From the NCBI GenBank assembly GCA_013399695.1, contig VXAU01000197.1:1528612-1592611 (forward strand): a stretch of DNA of 64,000 bases, in the 5' to 3' direction. Origin of the DNA: Formicarius rufipectus. Taxonomy: Eukaryota > Chordata > Aves > Passeriformes > Formicariidae. Below the pieces are notes generated by a model that did not search any database, was not told the DNA's origin, and saw only the letters and a program-made list of their open reading frames with translations. A program made the translations under genes and the position numbers. Shown here one piece after another: positions 25,286-40,150 of this stretch. Positions within the stretch are counted from its first letter, which is position 1. Every line of letters starts with the position of its first letter.

Positions 25286-27587
25286 GTATGTGTATAAATT
25301 TAAACTCTTTGATTGAAATGTAAGACTGGTTGATTAGAAATAAACTTCCTTCATCTTTGATACCTAGGTGCTCTGTCACAGGAGCTTAAAACACTGTGGG
25401 CTCCTTGCTTCCATGTTCTCATCTCCTCCTCAGTGCCAACATTGGGATTCAGAGAATAACACAAAAATCCAGATCTGTCCCAGCTGAAGGGCAGCCCAGT
25501 ACCCACAAAGTACCCCCAAACCCCTGACTTTTCAGATAGATGAATTTACTGGAGTTTACTGACAGCAATGCCAGGGGGAACAGCTGCTGAGACTGAGGGG
25601 CCACTTCAGCACCAGCTTATCTCAGCCTCAGTTGCCATCAAACTTCACACCAGGTTAAACACCAGTCACTGTTACATCTAACTCCTCCTAGAAATGTTTT
25701 CTCCTTGAAAATATCTCTCTGTCTCTAGTTATCTCTCCCAGTAGTACATCAGCTTAACAGAGGCCCATCAGTGATCTCCTGCACTTAATGTTTAAACCAC
25801 CTCATTTAATCATCTGAAGAAAGAAAAAAGACAATTAAGTGACAAGGTGATTTGTTATCAGGAGGTCCCAAAGGTAGAGCTACAAGAATAAGAAATATGT
25901 ATTGAGAAAACAAAGCCACACAACCAACAGTACTCTGTGTAGCTAAGACCTCTCAATTAAATGTGTTCTCTTGTAGATGTGGATTTACACTAGAGCTTCC
26001 ATTGCTCTTTGCTCCAGACACCAGGTAGACATCAACTAAAATGTAGTTTTATGTAAGAAAATCGTATCCCCTAATCTGAAAATGTAACCTCTTGTTACCC
26101 CTTGGTTCCAGCATTATCGACTAGGGTTCTCTGTCAGGGGACAGAAAGTTTTCCAGCAACTTCAGATCTTATTGACACAATTTATGAACTCAGTACAGCA
26201 CTAAAAGCAGTACCTGAGTACTCATCCCACCCTGCCAGAACAGCGTGCTCAGTGAAGGAATACAAGAAGCAGTTTTGTAATTTTGCCTGTTTTAGTTGCA
26301 GATGCTGAGTGGGGAGTTTGCATATCATATGAAAAGGGGTAAGAGAACATCAATTATTAATGCAGCCTCATGAAGAAATTAATTTGCTGGGTCATTAACT
26401 CCCCATCTACACAGGAATTCTGAACTCCCACAGCAGAAAAGCATTGGTCTGAGTACCGCTGAAGGCACTTCTGTGTGGGGCAGTGCCTCCAGCGCCCACG
26501 GCCAAGACCTGCAGGAGTCTGTGGTGAGCCTGGTGCTATGACCCAGTATGAATCGTGCCACATTTACTCCAGGAGATCTGCATGACCACCTTGGTGGAGA
26601 TCACCATCCATCACTCCTCTGCTCTGCTTACAATGTTCCTAACGAAGCTCAATGTGCATTTAATTCCAGTTCACTCAGTCCATGCTTTGCACTGACCAGA
26701 AACACCATACTCGGTTCATCTTCCATTTCCAAAATACATTTGCTCACTGTCTTTAAGCAACACAGGCGACCTTTGTGCACAGGGACACCAGACTGGACTT
26801 CTAATGCATGTGAAGTCTTTCAGAACAGCCCTACAGCACAGCGGACACCACTCAGAGCTGCTGGTGCTGATGTGCAAGTTGAAATACTCATGTTTTAAAA
26901 ATTATTTTGCCAAAAAATGATGGCTTTCACACTTTCCTTGACACAAGGTAAGACATGCCGGTTTCCCTCCACCTAAGGCAGCCTTCCCTCCCAGCCATTA
27001 TCAATAACTACTGTTCCAGCACACTGATGCATATTGCTGGCTGGCTTTGCCACATGAAGTCTCTCTCTGCTGGAAGAGACATTAATTATAAGCATGGAAG
27101 AAGAAACTTCTGCAGCATTGATGGCTGCTCTGCTGGGTGCTTTTCCTTGTACTAAGCTTGTTTTCATTAACTTTCCAAATAAACAATACAAGGCACAGGC
27201 ATGGGCAACAGAAAGACAAAACCGTAATCAATGGAGTAGCTGGCTGGCTTCCTACATGTGTATAAGGAAGAACTGTTTAGATCCATGCAAATGCATATAT
27301 ACACAGGCTTTCCTGCAGAGCAGTTTAACTAATCCAACCATGAGCAGAAAATATTAGCTCACTGGGAACCTGAGCACTTGGCTACCTTCTTTGTATTGTG
27401 GTTCCAAGCTAAACCCAAACTTGCTTAGGGTTTGAAGTTCTGTGTTCTGCCTACAGACTTGGTAAAAATTAGTCAGCAAAGAGGTGGATCAATGGACTCT
27501 GTTCTTACTGAGATGTAATACTGACAACCCTCAGGATTTTAATATGAAATACTGTTATATTGATGATTATGTTGATTAAAATGGTGG

Positions 27588-27610
27588 TAATTAATCATGC
27601 CGATTAATTA
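27588..27610. promoter_or_regulatory. Homeodomain-type palindrome
   Basis: TAATTAATC-ATGCC-GATTAATTA is a perfect 9-bp inverted repeat with a 5-base spacer, giving two facing TAAT cores. Further TGATTA and GATTAAA sites occur at 27561-27580. This is the arrangement bound by homeodomain dimers. Its function is inferred. Confidence 0.4.
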
Positions 27611-30600
27611 TGACATTTTATACAGATGTAGGTGTTTAGAGCATGGGAGAGAAAAGACATTTCCTTCCAGGTGCTGCCCAGAGAGCAGGAAGAATATCTA
27701 ACAAAAGTTCTGCTTTAAAAGTTGCAAGTTTACAAGTTTTAAAGAAGTGCTGTGCTTGAGCAGGAGTCACAGCTTTCACTGGCAACTGCAAACTAATCTT
27801 CTAGACCTCACAAACAGTTAAAAAAAAAGCCTGAAAAGCATCCATCAGCATAAACATTAAAAGGAAGACTCAAAAACATACCCCAAATCCAATGCACTGT
27901 TCTGAATAAAGATTTTAAAGAAAAATTACATTGTTTTCTGGAGCCTGACTCATGAGTTTTAAACACTTGGGGTTTGCCAAACCGCTGGTATAAATCTGGA
28001 ACTGCTCCACTGACGCCACTGAAACTGCACCAGTGTAAAAATGGCATCAGGGAGAACAGAAACAGGCTGAGAGAATTGGACAGCTGTGACCACTAACCCA
28101 GGCTGCACATTAGGAAAGATCAAAGACTAATTTTTACAAAACATTTTGGCTTGTTTTTGATTTTACTGAATTAGGGTAAAACACATCTCACACGGCTCTC
28201 AGTAGTTCGACAGGCTAAAAATTCTTCCCTGACTTTTGGGCACAGCATAATACCAATGGCTATTTAGTCAGCTATTCTTTTGAGAGGTATTTTTATCTCT
28301 TGTTAGGAGGCTTCAGTCACTCGAAATACAAGATTATCTTTCCTCCCAACTGCATGACTGTGGCGAGGCTGCCATAGCAGATAAACACAACCTTCAGGTC
28401 TGAAGTCCCACCGCGCTCCCAGACTTCATTACTCAGAAGCATCCCCATCCTCTTGGCAAGGGGAACAGAGACCAACAGGAATGCCTCTAAAGGTTAAACA
28501 CATGGACCTTTTGTCATGTTGAAAAAGGGGAGGAAAAAAGAGCACAGGCATTGGAGAGCACTACAAATCAGGGCAACTGACTGCTCAGCAGAAACAGAGG
28601 GCAAAGGGTGGGCGCACCATTATCCGGCAGGGAATGTGCTCTGCAGAGCCGCTGTTCACACCCGTCCGCAGAGAAAACAATCGTCAGCACCAAAAACCCC
28701 TCCGAGCCGGCAAGTTTTAGGCACAGCCTCTGTATCAGGAAATGCCGGATCTTGGCAGCAGGCGTGTTACTGGTAGGAACGATAAACCAGCAGGGTTATA
28801 AGAACATGTCTATCTCCAAAGCCAGAAGAAAAGCAAAGTGAAAATCTCCAAGGCCCTTTTCAAGGGATAATCATAAAAGCTACAGACTGCATTTCCCGGG
28901 TTTTTTGTATCATGATTAAATCTGTTTCTAGCATTACACCTTTAAGAAAGATCAAAGGGAGGCAGCAAGAGAAGGAGGTGCACACTGACTTCCAGTAATT
29001 GAAGCAAGCTGAAGCCTCCAGCACCTTCTGGGTTTTCCAGAGTTTCCCTCTCAGCGTTTCCTCTGCCCTCCCCTGTGGCCTCCCTGCCCCAGCCTTTGCA
29101 AAAGTGAGTGCATCCAGATGACTGACACAACAGAGATGCCTTTTATAGCTGCCTGGGTACAGGAGCAGGAATAAAACCATCCCAAATCTCAGTATAAGCA
29201 CTGGCAGAAACTCACTGCAGTCCTTCCATTGTTTCATTTCTGTGCCTCATTTTTTATGGTTTTAAGAATGGACATGAAGAGGGACTGTTAAGAGCATTTG
29301 TACATCAATGACAGTAACAGTGAAACACTGCATCCAACTCATCCCAGGAACAAAACCTATGAAAGCAAAGCTGTACTGGGATAAAAACTAGTTTCTCAGC
29401 ATAACTGTATGTACAGCAGGGGCTTTTGCCAATCTCCTCCTAGCCCAGACCAACCTAATTAAGCTGCTAGAACCTGTCTTGTAAAGATAACCAGGGCATC
29501 CCATGTGGGGGTTTGTAATAACCTGACTCTGACTCAGGTGTGATAACACCGAGAGCATCGTGGATTCTGCACTCAGCTAAACAAACACACTTGGACACCT
29601 CTATTCTTACTCTTTACCTTCTCCAGTGCCTCTGCTTCCTTCCCTCCTGCATCTGTGCCTCCATCATAAGCTCTCATGGAACTCCTGGGAGGTGCTGGCT
29701 TCACCAGAGAGGCTGATAGCTGGGATCTGCACTAGCCCCTGTGGAGGCTACAATTTCCATCCACTCTTCCCACGGTATTTGCGTATGAACAGGGAAGAGA
29801 GCTCCTTGTAAATGCCTCCAAGGGTCAAGCACAACTTTGATGCTTAATAAAGTTTTGAAATCAAAACCACCATGTAAATGTTGTTCTTATTATCAGGTAG
29901 GTGTGCTCTGGTTTTCTTCCAAGAGAGCTCAGCTGCTGAAAGTGGCTGGTACTAGAAGCAGGTCTTGGATGTTCGGCATTCAGCTTTGCAGGGAGAAGGC
30001 TGACATAAGAGCTTGGCACACACCAATGAAAGAGGATGCAATCTGATTTGGCAAATTAGCCCCTGGGATGATGCAGTTGCCATATGTACCTAGGTGCCAA
30101 ATTTCAAATGGAGCAGAGTGACCTGACCCTGACCTTTGGCTCTGAGTGCTAAATTCCCTCTCCAGGGAGCCTCTCTAGCCTGAAGCGTGTTTCAAAGCTG
30201 TGAAGAGAATAAATGTATTCACCTGGGGGATATTTACAGCAGAACATTTGTTTTCACTTATGCTGAAATCTAAGGAGAGTTTTGGTAGAGTCCTTGCATG
30301 TCATTCATTCCAATAACAGGTTTTGCAACTCTTCTTATGCAGGTGTCTGAGGCCTGTGCAAATTTCTCTGGCTGACCACAAGTATCAGATGAAATCTCTG
30401 TTCTAGCCAATAATTTGCCAATTTGGGATTTTTCAAACAGAAGTAAACATTGTCTTCTTTCTCACTGCTTACCAAAGACACTGTGGGACAAGATAAGGAG
30501 GCTAGCAGCTACAAAAATCACCATTTTAATAAATACACTCAAGAAACTTGCAAGAAGTATTGGAAATAACTTAACCTACACTTTCAAGAAGCTGAATGTT

Positions 30601-33600
30601 TTGTCTAGTTTGTCTTTTTTTTTAATCCTTCCATTGCAAGGTAGTAGTTAGCTTGCTAATTAAAAACAATTGCGTAACGGGTCATCAATCAGCAAGTTAG
30701 ACAGGTTAGAAGGAAGAATGAATGTTAACTTTTTGAGCTTCAGACTGGTACTATGATACCCAAAATAAAGACACAGTAAAAGAAAGGCAGGGGAAGGCAA
30801 GCAAAGGTTCAAAGACAAGGCAGATTAGTTAAAACAGTTCTATAACCCAAAACAACATCAGACCATTAGAGACCAGTTCAGTAATGAAATGTCATAAAAG
30901 GCATCCTCCTTGTGGACATGCTTTCACTTGGCTTTATCATTTTAGTTGGTTTGCATTAGTTTTTCAGAGTACCCTGATATGGACATGAAGCCAGGGATCA
31001 TCAACTCAAACATGCCTGGTCTTCTGGAAAGCAGCATCAGTCCTAGAAACAACTGCTTTCCTTTGTTCCAATCCACTCAAAGTATCAGTGGTTTGAAAAC
31101 TTATCCAAACACTCTTTCAGATTCAAGTTGTCCTTGAAAGAAAATGTGGAAGTACTCAGAGAACAGCTTAGAGAAGAACTGAATTATGGGCCATGCAGTA
31201 GGTTTTGGGTAAAGCAAAGTACAGACGAAACAGGCCCCCATTTAGTCAGCTAGCAGAAATACATCTTTATTTTAAGGAACTGAGTCACTTCTGAAATGCA
31301 TCATTTATTTAAATTACAGGAAATGAAGGTTTACAACCAGGGATGAGCTTGGCAAACCTTGTTAAGAAAAAACAACGGTTTGTACAATCTGCAGGACCTG
31401 ATCTCTGGAAGGCTGATACATCCCTGAAAGCAGCAGCAAAAGGCGAGAGAAGGTTTTGCTAAACTGTGTTTCTATCCAAGTTTCACATACAGAACATCTG
31501 TTTGCACCCTAAAACATACACAGGCATTCGATAAACACTTTCTTCTCACTTTAGGATGGCTCTCTGGCTCACACAAAACGTAACACTGCTTTTTATATAC
31601 TCTCACTCATTTCAAGTGCCATAAAACCAGGTATGAAAAAAAAATATCCGAAGACGAAAAGTAAAGCATTGTAAAAAATTTTGGAGAAAATACTTAGGGC
31701 TGTCCACATAACCTTAGTCTGCTCTCCTTTGCACAAATGCTTTAGCTGTGTAGTAAACCCCTTTTTGTTTTCAAAATCTGGCTTCCACATTTCCTCAGCA
31801 ATCCCTTCACAGGCTCTGGTTCCCCACCACCACATCAGGTCCACACCTCCACCCTGCAGCACCTGTCATCTTCTTCCACACTGCTGGATGCCAACAGGAA
31901 AAGCAGGAAGTGTAAACGGATGTGCTTTTCCCATCTACCATATTCTCTGCTCCAGAACTTTGCTGGCTGCAAGGAGGAAAAGTGGAAGATCACCCTGTGC
32001 TTAAGTGTTTCAGCTGAAATTCACCCAAATAATTCAGTCTGAAGAAGACTCTCAGTGAGGGAATTCATAGTGATGAGGTCTGACCAGACTTACGCACATG
32101 AAAGCAGGGCTTCATGGCGTAAATTGTAAGATAACCTTGACATTTGGCTTTCTTTCCCGTCCTGTTTACAGAAGGGTGGGAAAAACCTTTGAGAAGAATG
32201 AAGAGAAGAACATGAATCTGAAGCTACTCCAAAATAAACAAGGGTAATTTGTGTAGCGAGGATGACAGCAAAGCTTGCCAGTGAGAAGCTTCTAGCAGAG
32301 AATGAAGTCAGCTGCACATGACAGAGACAAATGACGTTTCAAGGAAAAAAATTATGCTGGATTGGACAAGATTTTCCATACTCATCTTGCCTTTAGAAAA
32401 TAACCCTGAACTTCAGAATTACAAGAACAGACAGAGAGACGAGCATCTTTTACCTTGGCAGCTTCAGAATAACCCTAGGAATAAATCACAGGAACAAACA
32501 AAATACTCATAAAAACTCCCTTGCTGCCTGACACAGAGTAGAGCAGAGGATGCATTGAGACATTGACTCAGGAGCAATACCCCTGAACCTGCTATTGTGT
32601 CATTTCCCAACACCTCCCCATTCCTACCAGGAGGTTAAAGCAGCAATTAAAGAAATGGGAGTGCTCTGCAAGCCTTCTCTGTCTGTAACAGGCCCACATC
32701 CAGCTATTTATTAGGTAATCCAATTACTATGATGTGACCTTCCTCCATGCATAAATGTCTACTCAGACTAGAGGTGTTTTTCTCAGGATGCAAGCCTCTA
32801 TTCCTCTAATAACAGAGGTCATTACAAAACACAGCTACAGCACAAAACTTTGCATCTCCCCTTCTCTCATTGTTTTCCAGCTGTTTGAAGACCAACCACA
32901 TGCCCAGCCACAAGGGAGAACAGGTTCAGACCAGTCTCCTGCCCCAACTTTTTGGACCCTGCTTTCTTTCAGACTCCCCTTGTACCTGGGAGGAGCTCCC
33001 CACTAACACCTACAGACAAGCCCCATTATTCTCCTCCAAGTTTTCCTTCATGGCAACACCAGTGACAACAGTGAGGCCTCTTGGGGCTGATGAGGCTCCT
33101 GCTTACCACGTAGGCATTTGGGACCTCTTTAGAGCACACACATTCTCCCTCTTAATTTTTCCCTAGAAGATGAAGTCCCTGGAGGGGGAAAAGCCTCCTG
33201 TGAACTACATACCCAGTGTGGATACAGCCCTTGGCTGGAGCTCCTAGGGGCTTTGATACAACACATAATACATGGGTCATTTCCAGCATCACCAGAAATC
33301 AATGGCGAAATTGCAAGACTGACTATCATGACCCATGAAGAAAATACTGAAGAATTGGATTCCTGGCCAATGCGTGAGGCAAATCCCAATTTATACTCCA
33401 TTTAAAAAAGGCTTTTTCATGGGACACAGGGCTTTTGCTTGGAAATATGCCAAGGAAGGACCTTGGGCTGTATCTATTGACCTTTGATGACAGAGATTAG
33501 ATAACAAGTGAATGGAAGTGCTTTCAGCAGTTGTGCTGTGTGCTGAGATACATAATAAAGAGAACGTATCATGGCAATACTCTGCACATAAAATTCCCCG

Positions 33601-36580
33601 GAGAGATTACCCAACAAGAAAAAAAGGCTTTGGTATGTCCTTGTTTGTTACACAGATTTTCCTGACCTCCCTGGAGAAGAGAATACTTTCCAGCTCACTC
33701 CTGAAATGAAAACGCTACAGGCACTGCAAACTCCAGATGAAACTCACAGTTCTTGATGCTCAAAGGTCACTTCTAAATACCCTTTATTTCCTTCTAGTCA
33801 ATATTTTTCACATTATGCTTTGATGTGAAACATCTGATAAAATAAGACTCAAAAGTTAGGGCACAGGAGAGGAAAATATGCAGGTAGAAGAATGGGCACA
33901 CATACGGCCATGTGAAAATGGTGAATAAAACCAAAACCAGCAAGGGAGTTTCTAAATGCAAAGGATCACAGAAATCTGTCTAGAGATCTATCACACATGG
34001 GTTCACAGGCAAGATTTCTCATTAAAACAATTGGGTTATTTTCTGGCACTATTATATGAAACAGCCCATAACATTTGTGCAGGAGTTAAAATTTTGAGGG
34101 ACAGATACTTTGTCAGCTTGTACTTCCCAAAACACTTTTTGGCTGCTCTGGTGCAATATCAGTAACTCAGTAATCCCTGCTGCTTAACACCCCAAGGAAG
34201 CTGGCAAACCAAGTATCACGCTGTATTGGTGAGAAACTTCAAATACACACAATTCCCCAGTGCTAAATACAAAGCTGTGCAAATCTAAGAGATTTGTTTA
34301 ATTACCTGAAGCTTTTGATCAGCTACAGGTAGAGGACACACCATAGTGCTGGTAATAACACAGAGCTCCTGTCATGCTTCTGCCCAAGCCTGCCCAGTTG
34401 TACACTCCTTTGTGCTTGGGACTACTTCTAGTTGTATAACTTTACACTTTCATCTTGCTCTGTATTAATGCCTCTCTTTCAAGGTTCTTGCCCAGGTCAA
34501 AGATGTGTATAAACCTCTGCCAATGAGAAAGCCCATCCCAGGTGCCATCTACAGAAGCAGAAACTACTATCTCCTCTGTGCCTGGTGGTGCTGCAGGATG
34601 CAGGGTCTGCTACAAGCCTGACACCACCCAAGCCACAAGCCAAGGTACAGCATCCAGAGCTGTGTCTTGTTCTCCCTGTGCAGGCAGAGGTAACTGCTGT
34701 AAGAGGAATGTCCCTTCCCCGTGCAAAGCTTTACTGACCTCTGGAATCATCACAGCTGCCTTCGTGGAGCAGCTGATCTGGCCGGGAATCCCAGTAACCA
34801 AACCACGGCGGTGGCTTCAACGCGACTCCCCCAGCACCATCCGAAGGGCCACCGGCAAGGATTACCCAGGATGATTTAATTATGTGTGAAAACAGCTGCA
34901 CAGCTTTATGGGGTTTTAGGGTTGTTGTTCTTCGGACAGGAGAAGGGAAAGGAGAGGGAAGCAGACATGGAGTGAGCTGAGTGGGATTGACCTGCCATGG
35001 CAGGGAAGCACACCGTCATATACACGAGAAAAAGATCAAGGACTGATGGATACAAAGCTGAGTTTCTCAAAGGGTTTGCTTCTCATGACTTGTCACCTGG
35101 AACGGGGTCAGTGTGACCAGTTATGCCTCCCACACCCCTAGCCCATAAGAGATGCTCATTTCCTGCACACACCTCCTTCAACCAATGAAAAGCCCTACTT
35201 TGCCACTGTTTACCTAAACATCCGTGTTAAAAGACCGTGGTGGCCTGAGAGGTAGTCAGGTATAGTCTTGCTAACACTAGCTGAAATCTTGGTCATATTT
35301 AAATGAAACAGAATTTCATTACTGCCTTTGAACAGGCCAGAGTTTCACACATGAGAATACAGTGTCTGGAGAACTGAAGGTAACATGGTCCAAGGAAAAA
35401 CTACACATTATCTTTTAAACCACCTTGCCTGAGCTACTTAGCCCTTCCTGGTTCTATCAAGAGGTCCCCATGTAAAACATCTGTAGAGGAAAACAAAGCA
35501 CCACAGATAATACTTCACTTGGTATTACTTTCCTAAAGCATGATGAGAGCTCATCAATGCAGCCTGTAAGCTGGTTGATTTAAGGACTCCAGCAAACACG
35601 TCTCACACAAGAATTACAATACATGTGGTATTTGTTTGCTTTTGTTTTTATTTCAGTTTTATTTCTGGATTCTACTTTGCTTTGTAAGTAATTTTTCTTT
35701 CATGACAAGCAATATCCAGTTATTCATGCACTGCCTTTTTTGTTTTAAGTTGACATTTTGCCCAAACTTAAGACCACAAGATGCTTACTAGAGGTTCTCC
35801 TGGCTTCAGCGAGGTCTCCCTTACTTCTGGCTTTTAAAAACTAGTACATACTAAACTTAATACACATAAAAACAAGGCACACAAAGCATAAGCCACAATT
35901 TCCCCTCCACGTGTGTGTGTATGTTCTCTGTCTATGCACAATGGTGTTTCCAACCTGAAAACAATGCATTCAAGGAAAAAAATACGGGTTTGTGTGATGG
36001 GACTTCCAGTGGAGCCTGAAGGACTTTGGTAACCCCAGACTATAAAGAAAGTCCAGAGAACAGAATACTTAACATCTCCAGCCTCCTTTGAATTCCCAGC
36101 CTTACTGAATGAAGAATAAAGAAAGCAGGAATCCACTAATTAAAGAGAAATGGGGTTTATTTGTCTTGGTTTCTGAAGTCACAGTTCTCCACTTCTGAAA
36201 ACACTAGTTTCTCACCAGTTCTTTTCTGCCCTAGGGCTGTGACCTAAGCAGCTTAAACGATACACAGATTTTGGTTGAAATCTGCTCCTTATTTACTGGA
36301 CTTCAAATGTGCAAGCAATTACTGAATGGGTCTCGTTTATTGAATAAAAGTATTTAGGCATTATGTTTACAAAGGCCTAGAAACATTAAAATCTAGTGAA
36401 AAACAATTATTTTTACAGAATACATCTGCAAGCAATATGAAGTCATTTTGTTTTTGTAAATTTCTCCGTAATAGACTTATTGTTGATGTGGAAAATGTTC
36501 ACATTGCAGCAGTGAATTATTTTGAAATGCCAAACTTAATAAAAGAGAAATTATTGCAAACAATATCACAGCCCTTAAAG

Positions 36581-36596
36581 AAAAAAAAAAAAAAAA
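36581..36596. repeat. Poly-A run
   Basis: Sixteen A. The preceding bases contain no element I recognise. Confidence 0.9.
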
Positions 36597-37885
36597 GGCA
36601 AAATACCAGTGGTTTCCTGACTAGTCAATCCTCTTCAGATTGGCAGACCTCTTCAGACTAATCAGGAAGAGTTAGACAAATAGTTACTTTATTAGGGAGG
36701 CTGTCAAATAAATCAAAATCTGGCAAGCAGCTCTTTCTGAGCCCTGCAGCCGGCCTGGCTGTTCTCCTGTAAACCCAAGGCAGTCAGAACAGACCCACGG
36801 ATGTGTGTTTGCCTGCAGAGCACCGTGGAGGCTTCAGGCCTCTAAACAAAACTTCTTCCAAATCTGGGCCAGCACTTTTCTTGGCTTCCTCAGGTTTTGT
36901 TGTGGAACACGGCTGAGAGAAGAAATGTTTTCTAACCAATTAATTCAAGTCACTGCTGTTATTTTTAATGGAGAGCTCTGAAGCTCAGCTCACAAAGGGT
37001 AATGAGAAAATAATGTTTTAAACAACATCATCAGAGGAATTAGGCCATGGACTCGAACTACATTATCCAGTTCTCGCCGCAGAGTTATTTTGCCCCCGCA
37101 ATGTTTGCTCTTCACAATGGCACGATGAATGGGAATTTCGCCTTAGGTACAAGCCTGAGACACAGGCACGACTGAAGGTCACAGAACAGCGAGTCTCAGC
37201 ACTGAGACACAAGAGATGGGCTCTTGTCCTGCTACAGCCCAGACTCCAAACATGCTCCTGATGCCTGTGGGCTTTGTGTGTTTGGGAACGAGTGAAAACT
37301 GAGACTGGTTTTAGCAGGGCACTGGGGCACATTTAATCTGCTGTCTCACAGCACTTCAGTGAGTATTTAAACTGATGCAGAGGAGACTTAGGTACATAAT
37401 TAGACTTTAGCAGTCATTCTGCTAATAGAAAGAAGAGTGCTGCACTGACAGGTAACAACATCACCTTTTGTACCTCCATTCAATCTTTTTTTGTGCTGTT
37501 TATCTGCACTGGACAATACTGATGTGAAACGCAACCAGCAGGCAGAAGGAAGGCAAAAAGAAGTCAGGGCAGGAAGGAAGGAGAAAGTTTGAGATTATAA
37601 CCGAGAATGGGTCTAATGAACACTGGGGCTTACAGGCCTGTTTGAAATGTTTTCAAGCACTGCTGCTGTACCAAATATATTCACCAGCTGAATAGTCAAG
37701 AACTATTGTTGAAAACTCTAAGACTGCCCAGGCAAGAACTGTACTTCTTCCTGCCTTCCTTTATATCCACAGCAATGCAAACTGGTAGCACTGACAAATC
37801 AATTCAATACTGGTGATCATACAGACTTGCTAAGAAGATGGGATATAATAACTTTTGAAGCCAATAAGATGGCTTAAAAACATCC

Positions 37886-37904
37886 TTTTTTTTTTTTTTT
37901 TTTT
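37886..37904. repeat. Poly-T run
   Basis: Nineteen T. It could be the tail of a reverse-oriented retroposed copy, but no body is recognisable downstream. Confidence 0.9.
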
Positions 37905-39899
37905 ACTGGAACATATTTAAGCAAGCAGCACAGATGGACTTGCACCTGCTTCCAGATGAAAGTGGTAGCTAGTACAGTGCTATTCTTAATATGAATTAAC
38001 TTCTAATACAGATCTGCTTTAGTTCTAATTGACTTTACAGTACTACTGAAAATAACTATCATCTAGCTGGCAGGCATACTTCTCCCCTTCCCCATGTCTC
38101 AGTATGGACTCTGTCTTACAGATTCTAAAATATAACACTTACAGTAAACACAACCAACCACTAAATGCACACCATCCTATATATAACGTTTGGTAGGTTT
38201 TGTGGGGAAAACCCACAGAGTCGTCCCTGAAGGTAGCTTCTCTCATGGAGAAAATCACCAAGGACAGACTGGCAGCCCTGGGCCAGCAGCAGGGGCAGAG
38301 CATAGGAGGTGCCAGGGATGCTGTGAGACAAAAACTGAGAGATGGGAAAAGGTAGCGTGGTGCAGGATCTTAAGAGGACAAGAAATTCATATTTCACAAA
38401 AAAGGGGAACTAAAAATATAAGGATGGGAGGGAGATCTTTTTGGTGGGATATATGTCTTTTTATGGGACAAGCTCAATAACCACGATACAAGAAACCCTA
38501 CCTTCTTCAACTTCACTTTTGGCAGGTAGGGTGAGGTTATCTACAGATTTGAAGAGGGTTAAAGTGTCTGCAGTCACTCAGCGACCAGGATCTGAGTGTC
38601 CATAAAATACAGTGACATTTATAACACACAATGGTCATTTCAGCCACTTTTGTGGCAACTAGCAGAAAGAACAGACACTTTAAAACCTTTGTTAGTTACC
38701 GAAGGTTACTCTGCACTTTTATCCTTGTATGATACTTTAATGCAGTTTATATATGAATGGGATCCCTTTCAATTTTAGGCTAATGTTCTTTTATATTTAT
38801 AATATTCAGGATAGCTACACATGCTTGATTACCTTTTAAACACTTATCATGATTCCATTTAAAAATAAATGAATCCTATTTAAAAGTGACTTGTCCTCAT
38901 CTTCTAGTATTTATGGACAAGGATATATGGGGCTGATTTCCCTCATTACTAAGAAGCATGTCTGAGTCTTAAGTCATTTAAATTATTCACTGACAGCAAC
39001 TGGGCCACTCATACTTACATAAGGAGTCCCAGTGATAGACCAGTCAATTGGGTGAAAGAGCAGAACAGATTTTGGGATGCACTGAGCAATCACGGGCACT
39101 GTTGACTTTGATGAGGTCAGAAATACCTCTGAAAATTCAGCCCCAACTTCACTAATAAATATAATTTAACTGGGACTTTTAACACGGTTGTTCTGAATGA
39201 CCTTTTCTTCACAGGTTACCACAATTGAGATTCTGAGTCGTCCAAATTACAAAGGCTCTAAACATTGAAAACTCTGCTGTAAAGAGACTTCCCAGCCTAT
39301 CACAGATTCCCGTGCTTGGTGACCACTGCAGGGGTGGAAGACCATGAGCTACCTGTTAGTGTGTTCCCAATCAGTGGAATCAGGGTGAGAGAATAGGAAT
39401 CATCCTTCATGGAAAAAAAGTTATGCATATTCTTTTCAAGGTTTTATTTTTAATTAAAAAGACATGTTTCTTGCTCTACTCAGAATAAGCAAAAGGAACA
39501 TTTGTAGTCATTTTCAGGTCATATTATATTGCATATGATTTCACAGCTATGTAGGCAAATTACTCTTTTTCTGCACAATTAAATCATTATCAAGGTAACA
39601 GCAGACAGTGAGCACCACCAGCACCCAGAGGTTTCAATGCATTTTAGGAAAACATTGTCTAACTCTTGGAAAAGACATTTTCATATTTCAGCTGTTTCTC
39701 TCTTCCCTGCCCAGCGCCAGCTCCAACCCCCAGCGTGTCCCAGACTTCCTGTATGTGACTTTGATGGCAAAGATTTTGTTTTGTTTCTGCTTCCCCTAAG
39801 AAACGCAGACAGGTTAAACTCTTAGTTCTTAAGGCTGTTAATATTTCACATTGCCAGCAGGGAAAGGAATTAAAACTGCCAGTAGCTATCCAGATAGAT

Positions 39900-40150
39900 T
39901 TTAAAATCCCCTTCCCTCCCCCTTCTCCCTGCCTCCCTCAGCTTCAGAGGATATTTTCCCCGCAAATTGGTTTTAAATTAAGGAAGGTGATGAAGGCAAT
40001 GTGCCGTCTCAGCATTTTCCCAGGTGCACTTAATCTAATTTCATTAAGGAGATCAGGACAGATGATCGCTACAGTCGAAACATTAAGTCTGTCCATTTTT
40101 GTATAAAAAAACCATTAAGTCTGTCAAAGTGTCGGCGGGTGGGCTGTTTA
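39900..40150. promoter_or_regulatory. Candidate conserved regulatory block with direct repeat
   Basis: TAAT/ATTA-rich sequence with retained CpGs includes a perfect 13-base direct repeat, CATTAAGTCTGTC, at 40081-40093 and 40113-40125. The 32-base period is close to three helical turns. Enhancer function is inferred from texture only. Confidence 0.3.
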
